Shown: positions 5,522-9,922 of the stretch, one piece after another
Numbering within the stretch: the first letter of the stretch is position 1
How the letters are laid out: every line of letters begins with the position of its first letter
From: CAYTOJ01 sp964439415
Lineage (GTDB): Bacteria > Pseudomonadota > Alphaproteobacteria > Rickettsiales > CAZAGG01
Assembly (NCBI GenBank): GCA_964439415.1
Contig: CAYTOJ010000074.1
Span: 1-9,922 of the forward strand
DNA length: 9,922 nucleotides
Reading direction: 5' to 3'
Position numbers and translations under genes: made by a program
Notes under the pieces: generated by a model
Database searches by the model: none
What the model was told of the DNA's origin: nothing
Seen by the model: only the letters and a program-made list of their open reading frames with translations

Positions 5522-7306
5522 ATGCAGGATTTGGAAGCCAGAGTTAGATCGGTCAGGGGCTATCACTGGCGGCAGCGGGAATGCGACGGGCGCATAGCCG
5601 AAGCAATATCAAGGCAGCTTGAGCTTCCCGGCTTTATGGGGCGTATATTATCATCTCGCGGGGTGGAGGTGGAAGCGGCGGCTGACTACCTGCATCCCAC
5701 TATCAAAGCATTACTGCCCAATCCCTCCCGATTGATAGATATGGATGTAGCGGCGGAGCGTCTGGCGGCGGCAATAGTTGCGCGTGAGAAGGTAGGCGTA
5801 TTCGGTGATTACGATGTGGATGGAGCCTGTGCCTCCGCCGTTATCAAGTGTTTTCTGGATATGGTAGGCACTGAATGTGAGATTCATATTCCCGATAGAA
5901 TCCTGGAGGGGTACGGGCCCAACCTGAAAGCCCTGCTCGCCTTGAAAGAGCGCGGGGCGGCACTGGTTATAACCGTTGATTGCGGCACTGTGGCTTTCGC
6001 GCCGATAGAGGCGGCAACCAACGCCGGGCTTGATGTTATTGTGGTGGATCACCACATAGGCGAAGTCACGCGCCCCAAAGCCCTGGCGATAGTAAACCCC
6101 AACCAGTTCAGTGAAACGCGGGAGTATGGAATACTCTGCGCGGCTGGGGTTTCCTTTCTGCTGGTTGTTGCCGTCATGCGCATTCTGAAGAAAATGGATT
6201 ATTTCAGTTGTACGCCGGAACCGGAACTGCTGCGTCTGCTGGATATGGTGGCGCTGGCAACGGTGTGCGATGTAGTGCCATTAAAAGGAATCAACCGCGC
6301 TTTCGTGGCGCAGGGGCTGAAACTGCTGGCCTCACGATCCAATATCGGGCTGGCGGCACTGGCTGATGTATCGGCGCTGAAAGAGAAGCCATCGGTGTAT
6401 CATCTAGGCTTTGTGCTGGGGCCGCGCATAAATGCTGGCGGCAGGGTAGGGGAGGCTGGCCTTGGGGCGCGGTTGCTCACCACCCGCGATGCGGCAGAGG
6501 CTGCGGAGATTGCCAGAAGTTTGGAGCGTTATAACGAGGAACGCCGGGCGATAGAAGCGGGAGTTGTCGAGCAGGCTATACTAATGGCGGAGAGGGAATG
6601 CGCCGACCTGCCGATAGTGTTCATCGGGGATGCTTCCTGGCATCAGGGGGTGGTTGGCATAGTCGCAGGCAGGCTGAAAGATCTGTGCGACAAGCCAGTA
6701 ATGATAATGGCGTATGGGGCGGAGATAGCGAAAGCTTCCTGCCGTTCCGTCACGGGGGTTAATATAGGGGATATTATCGCCGCTGCCCGTGCTGAAGGAT
6801 TAGTTAAATCAGGCGGCGGCCATGCCATGGCGGCAGGTTTTACCGCTGATATGAATCACTTGCCTGATCTGAAAAACTTCATCATCCAGCGTGTGCAGAG
6901 TAGCACTCAGGAGAGGCCAGGCGAACGAGCTATGGAATTTGATGCCTATATCGCCCTGTCAGGAATCAACCATTCCCTGCTGCGGCAGTTGGAAATGGCT
7001 GCACCCTTTGGCGCTGGCAATCCGGAGGCTAAGTTTGTGGTGAAGGAGGCTAAGGTTGCCTATGCTGAAATAGTTGGCAACGGGCATATCAAATGTTTCC
7101 TGACCGAGAGCGATATAAACACCGGCAAGCAGCGTTGCCGGGTGAAGGCTATGGCCTTCCGCGCAGTTGAAAACGGTCTGGCTGATGCTATTTTAAATTC
7201 AATTGGCCGGGATATACAGATTTATGGCTCCGTCCATGCCAATAACTGGAATGGCCAGGAATCCCCTGAAATAGTGATTGAGGATGTGCTGCTAAGTTGC
7301 GGATAA
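5522..7306 (+). CDS. recJ: Single-stranded-DNA-specific exonuclease RecJ
   Basis: 5'-to-3' exonuclease acting on single-stranded DNA in recombinational, mismatch and base-excision repair. The 594-residue length is normal for the family. The DHH domain holds GDYDVDG (95-101), VDCG (152-155), VVDHH (174-178) and DMVALATVCDVVPL (241-254), which supply the metal-binding aspartates and histidines. GPRINAGGRVG (300-310) follows. The DHHA1 domain has SWHQGVVGIVAGRL (372-385) and SGGGHAMAAG (430-439), and the C-terminal OB-type domain starts near PFGAGNPEA (495-503). Homology to family N-termini begins almost at residue 1 (SVRGYHWRQRECDGR), supporting ATG 5522 although no ribosome site is seen. It is the only large plus-strand gene here, converging on htpX with a 38-base gap and no obvious terminator. 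Confidence 0.97.
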   Translation: MQDLEARVRSVRGYHWRQRECDGRIAEAISRQLELPGFMGRILSSRGVEVEAAADYLHPTIKALLPNPSRLIDMDVAAERLAAAIVAREKVGVFGDYDVDGACASAVIKCFLDMVGTECEIHIPDRILEGYGPNLKALLALKERGAALVITVDCGTVAFAPIEAATNAGLDVIVVDHHIGEVTRPKALAIVNPNQFSETREYGILCAAGVSFLLVVAVMRILKKMDYFSCTPEPELLRLLDMVALATVCDVVPLKGINRAFVAQGLKLLASRSNIGLAALADVSALKEKPSVYHLGFVLGPRINAGGRVGEAGLGARLLTTRDAAEAAEIARSLERYNEERRAIEAGVVEQAILMAERECADLPIVFIGDASWHQGVVGIVAGRLKDLCDKPVMIMAYGAEIAKASCRSVTGVNIGDIIAAARAEGLVKSGGGHAMAAGFTADMNHLPDLKNFIIQRVQSSTQERPGERAMEFDAYIALSGINHSLLRQLEMAAPFGAGNPEAKFVVKEAKVAYAEIVGNGHIKCFLTESDINTGKQRCRVKAMAFRAVENGLADAILNSIGRDIQIYGSVHANNWNGQESPEIVIEDVLLSCG

Positions 7307-7344
7307 TACCGAAGAATCAGGCCGTTAGAGTGTCGCCGAGCTAA

Positions 7345-8271
7345 TCACTCCCAGGGGCTGCGTTTCAGGGGCTGGCCGGTATTATCTGCCGGGTAATTCT
7401 CGTTAGCGTTTGGCAGTTCCATCTTCATGCGGGATGCTATCTCATAAAGAGCCTCCACCCGGTTGCGGGTTGCAGGATGGGTAGAGAAAAGGTTTCTAAG
7501 CCCCCCCAGAGCCTGTATGGGGTTGATGATGAACAGATGCGCCGTTTGTGGGTTATTTGCCGCTTCATGGTTCATAATATGACTCGCACCGCGTTCGATT
7601 TTCTCCAGCGCTGAAGCCAGGGCTATCGGGTTGCCTGAGATTTCCGCCCCGGCGCGGTCAGCCTCATACTCGCGGGAGCGGGATATAGCCATGTTGACCA
7701 CCATCGCCGCTATGGGTGCTAAAATCACCGCAATCAATGCTCCCGCGCCGCTTCCGTTGCCGTTTTCATCCCTGCGCCCCAGATTCAAGAATCCGAATGA
7801 ATGCGCCAGCATGGTAATAGCCCCGGCGATTGATGCGGTAATGGTCATGATTAAAGTATCGCGGTTCCGCACATGCCCCAGTTCGTGCGCCATTACTGCG
7901 GCTATTTCCTCATCACTGAGCATATTCAAAAGTCCTGCCGTAGCAGCAACGGATGCATTTTCGGGATTACGCCCCGTGGCAAAAGCATTCGGCTGGGGAG
8001 TGTCGATATAATAAACTTTTGGCATGGGAATATCGGCTCGAACAGCCAGTGCCTTTACAATCAGGCTCAGGCGGGAATTCTCTGCCGCCTCCACAGCATT
8101 ATACATGCGCAGCACCATTTTATCGGAATTCCAGTAGGCGAACAGGTTAGTCGCCACCGCCAGCCCCAGTGCGATAATCATCCCGGTTTCACCGCCGATC
8201 ATAGCACCAACTGTCAGGAATATCGCGGTAAGCAGCCCCAGCAGCACCCCGGTTTTAATGTAATTACCCAT
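7345..8271 (-). CDS. htpX: Membrane zinc metalloprotease HtpX (M48B)
   Basis: Inner-membrane protease that degrades damaged or misfolded membrane proteins, acting with FtsH. The 308-residue protein has two N-terminal membrane segments (about 5-24 and 29-48). The active-site HELGH lies at 129-133, with two zinc-binding histidines and the catalytic glutamate. Two more hydrophobic segments follow (about 138-157 and 176-196). The [10 protein letters not shown] block (199-208) supplies the third zinc ligand, and [12 protein letters not shown] lies at 264-275. All expected catalytic residues are present and the length is typical. The start ATG 8271 is preceded by GGGGG at a short distance. It is transcribed alone on the minus strand. 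In other bacteria htpX responds to membrane or heat stress; no clear matching control site is seen. Confidence 0.96.
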   Translation of the reverse strand: MGNYIKTGVLLGLLTAIFLTVGAMIGGETGMIIALGLAVATNLFAYWNSDKMVLRMYNAVEAAENSRLSLIVKALAVRADIPMPKVYYIDTPQPNAFATGRNPENASVAATAGLLNMLSDEEIAAVMAHELGHVRNRDTLIMTITASIAGAITMLAHSFGFLNLGRRDENGNGSGAGALIAVILAPIAAMVVNMAISRSREYEADRAGAEISGNPIALASALEKIERGASHIMNHEAANNPQTAHLFIINPIQALGGLRNLFSTHPATRNRVEALYEIASRMKMELPNANENYPADNTGQPLKRSPWE

Positions 8272-8350
8272 AGCCCCCGCTATATACCCCTATCGTCTGG
8301 GGAGTGTGTTTAAATTATGTCATTTCAGGGGTATGTTTTTTTAATATTAA

Positions 8351-8397
8351 GGGGCTGCCGCCCCCGCGCCCTGCGCTTCCCCCGCCGCGCCGGCGCG
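8351..8397. repeat. GC-rich hairpin cluster between alkC and htpX
   Basis: GGGGC-TGCC-GCCCC (8351-8364) and the perfect 12-bp palindrome CGCGCCGGCGCG (8386-8397) lie in a markedly GC-rich patch inside an otherwise AT-rich spacer (8272-8499). The patch resembles a REP-type unit. On the plus strand it lacks a following T run. No gene is seen in this spacer apart from the tiny candidate at 8449. Confidence 0.45.
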
Positions 8398-8448
8398 CTC
8401 CCTTACGGTCGCAAGAAAATGTTACTCTTGGAACATGAGGAGCATATT

Positions 8449-8484
8449 ATGGCGCGGAGTATATCAGATTTGGCGGCAAATTAA
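8449..8484 (+). CDS. Candidate 11-residue peptide ORF
   Basis: ATG GCG CGG begins an 11-codon frame (MARSISDLAAN, then TAA) preceded by GAGGAG with a six-base spacer, an excellent ribosome site. A terminator-like hairpin overlaps the stop codon and ends in seven T, so a very short plus-strand transcript is conceivable. No promoter could be identified, the frame is too short for statistical support, and it lies antisense to the end of the alkC transcript. It could equally be chance. Function unknown. Confidence 0.25.
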   Translation: MARSISDLAAN

Positions 8485-8501
8485 AGCACGATGCTTTTTT
8501 T
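8483..8501 (+). terminator. Short hairpin with T run (plus-strand terminator)
   Basis: AAAGCA (8483-8488), CGA loop, TGCTTT (8492-8497), with the T run continuing to 8501. The uridine tract is on the plus strand and abuts the alkC stop codon (8502-8500). It would stop plus-strand transcription from running antisense into alkC. For the minus strand only the stem is present, without U residues after it. Confidence 0.5.
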
Positions 8502-9618
8502 ATGCAGCTACTAAATCAAAGCACTTCTCACCTAATGATTTTCCACCTGTCAGGATTTCTATTTTATGCTGGCCTGGGTAGTAGCGGCGGGTGGTGATTT
8601 CCTTGAAAGAATGCCTGGCGTTGATAGTGGGGTTTTTGCCCGGCATAATCTCACGCTCCGCCAGTTTGAAGATTTTCGCGCTGGTTTTGCCGTTCTTGCG
8701 TATATGATGCACCGCGTACTGAATCGCCATCCGCATTGGCGTAGCCTCTCGTGAGAATAAAGTAACGCTGAAATTAATAGCCTCACCTATTCTAATAGCT
8801 GTCTTGTTCAGCGTGAACTCCGCCAGTTCAACTTTTGCTCCATGCGCCAGGCCAAGCAGTTCCAGTGTTTCTTTGTCCCCGGTTTTTCTTAAATTGCGCA
8901 GAGCGTGGCGCACCAGTTGCAGAGTCTCCTGTGTATCGGTCTCACCCAGCCAGCGCCCGGCAATCTGTACTGCCAAAACTGAATGATCTTTGGCAATATC
9001 GTTCAGACTGTTGGCGACTGATCGCCTGACAATGTGGTGCGGATCAGCGTATAACTTATCCAGAATGGGTAGTATCAATGCAGGGTCTATCACCAGATAT
9101 TTGAGTTGCATACCCCAGGGCAGGCGCGGGCGCGTACCCTCAGAAGCCAGGCGGCGCACCCGCCAGTCAGGATCGTCTGCCCATTCATGCGCGGCGGCAA
9201 GGCTAAGCTCACGGTGGCTCAACAGATATGGGCGCACGTCAAATTCCGCGCTGAAATATATAGTCATCCGGCGCAGGGTATTTAAAGATAGCTCAGGATA
9301 ATCTAGGCCATATTGCCCCACAAAGTTCAGAAACGGCAGATGCTCGAAGCCGCCCATACCCTCCACTCCACCAGAGCCATTATCGCCGCCCAGGCTTTGC
9401 AGCAGTATTTCCAGAGCATTCTCATAGTTTTGAGGTAAATGCTTACGCAATGCGGCAGCTATGCAAAGTGCCCTGGCTTTAAGCTCCAGATGTGGCAACT
9501 CACACATGATATCCGCAATAAAAGCCTCACGTTTGAAAGGCCGATACGCAGCTGATATGCGGCTTGCGATATCATCCACAACATCCAGGTTATAAAAATT
9601 CTTGAGGGATTTTTCCAT
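8500..9618 (-). CDS. alkC: AlkC-type DNA glycosylase (HEAT-like repeats plus Ig-like domain)
   Basis: Probable alkylated-base DNA glycosylase; characterised AlkC proteins remove N3-methylcytosine and N1-methyladenine. The 372-residue product has an alpha-helical HEAT-like domain (about 1-258) with the family hallmarks RRLASEGTRPRLPWG (155-169) and HHIVRRSVANSLNDIAKD (194-211). A C-terminal beta-rich segment (about 262-372, starting AKVELAEFTLNKTAIRIGE) corresponds to the Ig-like domain found in the longer AlkC proteins. Length fits that subgroup, and no truncation is seen. The ATG at 9618 follows GAGGAG by five bases. It begins 16 bases after the hemC stop on the same strand, so the two are probably co-transcribed, an association with no obvious functional logic. 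The exact substrate range is inferred from the family. Confidence 0.82.
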   Translation of the reverse strand: MEKSLKNFYNLDVVDDIASRISAAYRPFKREAFIADIMCELPHLELKARALCIAAALRKHLPQNYENALEILLQSLGGDNGSGGVEGMGGFEHLPFLNFVGQYGLDYPELSLNTLRRMTIYFSAEFDVRPYLLSHRELSLAAAHEWADDPDWRVRRLASEGTRPRLPWGMQLKYLVIDPALILPILDKLYADPHHIVRRSVANSLNDIAKDHSVLAVQIAGRWLGETDTQETLQLVRHALRNLRKTGDKETLELLGLAHGAKVELAEFTLNKTAIRIGEAINFSVTLFSREATPMRMAIQYAVHHIRKNGKTSAKIFKLAEREIMPGKNPTINARHSFKEITTRRYYPGQHKIEILTGGKSLGEKCFDLVAA

Positions 9619-9634
9619 ATATACTCCTCGCGTT

Positions 9635-9922
9635 TCAAGAGTGTGGATTTTTTGCAGTTAATTCGCGAGCAGTATATTTAAGCCGTTCAGTCAGGCTGCC
9701 GCCTATAGCAGAACATGCTTGCAGTGCGTTATGCATGGGCACTGTTTCAGTTACAAAAATCCTTCTGCTTATATCGGCTGAGGCTAGCATAGCGCGTATT
9801 AAAACATCCGGCCCGTTAATGACTGCATGTACGGCAAGGGGAGTTGCGCAGGATGCATCTACCGCCTCTAAAACTCTACGCTCCAGCGTTACCGCCTGCA
9901 TGGTTGCGGGGCAATTAATGAA
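9635..9922 (-). CDS. hemC: Hydroxymethylbilane synthase (porphobilinogen deaminase), C-terminal part
   Basis: Haem biosynthesis enzyme that joins four porphobilinogen units into hydroxymethylbilane in the cytoplasm. Only the last 95 codons are inside the window; the frame continues past the right edge, so the internal ATG at 9901 is not the start. INCPATMQAVTLERRVLEA matches the family pattern (N-x-x-T...V-x-AER-x-FL), followed by DASCATPLAVHA. There the cysteine is in the position of the residue that carries the dipyrromethane cofactor. The rest is the small C-terminal domain, ending TARELTAKNPHS. The GGC of many homologues is ASC here, but the key cysteine is retained. It lies directly upstream of alkC. 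Confidence 0.85.
   Translation of the reverse strand, partial: FINCPATMQAVTLERRVLEAVDASCATPLAVHAVINGPDVLIRAMLASADISRRIFVTETVPMHNALQACSAIGGSLTERLKYTARELTAKNPHS

Noticed and set aside
8272..8345. Heat-shock (sigma-32-type) promoter for htpX
   Set aside because: CCTGAAA and CCCCAGA resemble the two boxes, but their spacing of about 20 bases is too long to be convincing.
9635..9901. A complete 88-residue gene starting at ATG 9901
   Set aside because: The frame stays open to the right edge and the sequence matches the C-terminal part of HemC, so it is a truncated gene.

Overview
The window looks like chromosomal DNA of an alphaproteobacterium of roughly middling GC content, possibly a host-associated lineage. 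Support comes from the secG-pyrG gene pair, a RecJ with the GDYDVDG motif, HtpX, an AlkC-type DNA glycosylase, the 3' end of hemC, and a prepilin of the FTLIE/GLPGD type. No gene fixes the genus. Compact housekeeping genes are interspersed with several short, non-autonomous, transposon-like elements (MITEs).

Layout. 1-324: no gene; a plus-strand terminator and a 179-bp MITE with 10-bp flanking direct repeats. 325-3316, minus strand: secG, pyrG and a prepilin gene in one tight run; the prepilin's TTG start overlaps the pyrG stop. 3317-3514: a spacer filled by a 142-bp MITE. 3515-4962, minus strand: a three-gene operon of HigB/Gp49-like toxin, XRE-type antitoxin and a DUF6941-like protein. Its likely promoter is overlapped by a 16-bp-arm palindrome. 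4963-5521: no convincing gene; this palindrome, a 198-bp MITE with a perfect 8-bp target duplication, and two further inverted repeats. 5522-7306, plus strand: recJ, converging on htpX (7345-8271, minus). 8272-8499: GC-rich hairpins, a tiny candidate ORF and a plus-strand terminator. 8500-9922, minus strand: alkC directly downstream of the truncated hemC end.

The main discovery is that two unrelated MITEs sit inside protein genes and keep the reading frame. A GTAACT-ended element with about 8-bp target duplications (IS66-like hallmarks) adds exactly 62 codons between MKNN and SAFTLIE in the prepilin leader. A TA-flanked element adds exactly 48 codons just before the last conserved strand of the HigB-like toxin. 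Removing each element with one copy of its target repeat restores a normal-looking family member: a prepilin with a 6-residue leader and a 130-aa toxin. A second copy of the toxin's element lies 1.2 kb away at exactly the same length, and a relative of the prepilin's element lies upstream of recJ. This resembles the in-frame palindromic elements known from Rickettsia, but with recognisable terminal repeats and target duplications.

Housekeeping roles: secG (protein export), pyrG (CTP synthesis), recJ and alkC (DNA repair), htpX (membrane protein quality control), hemC (haem synthesis).
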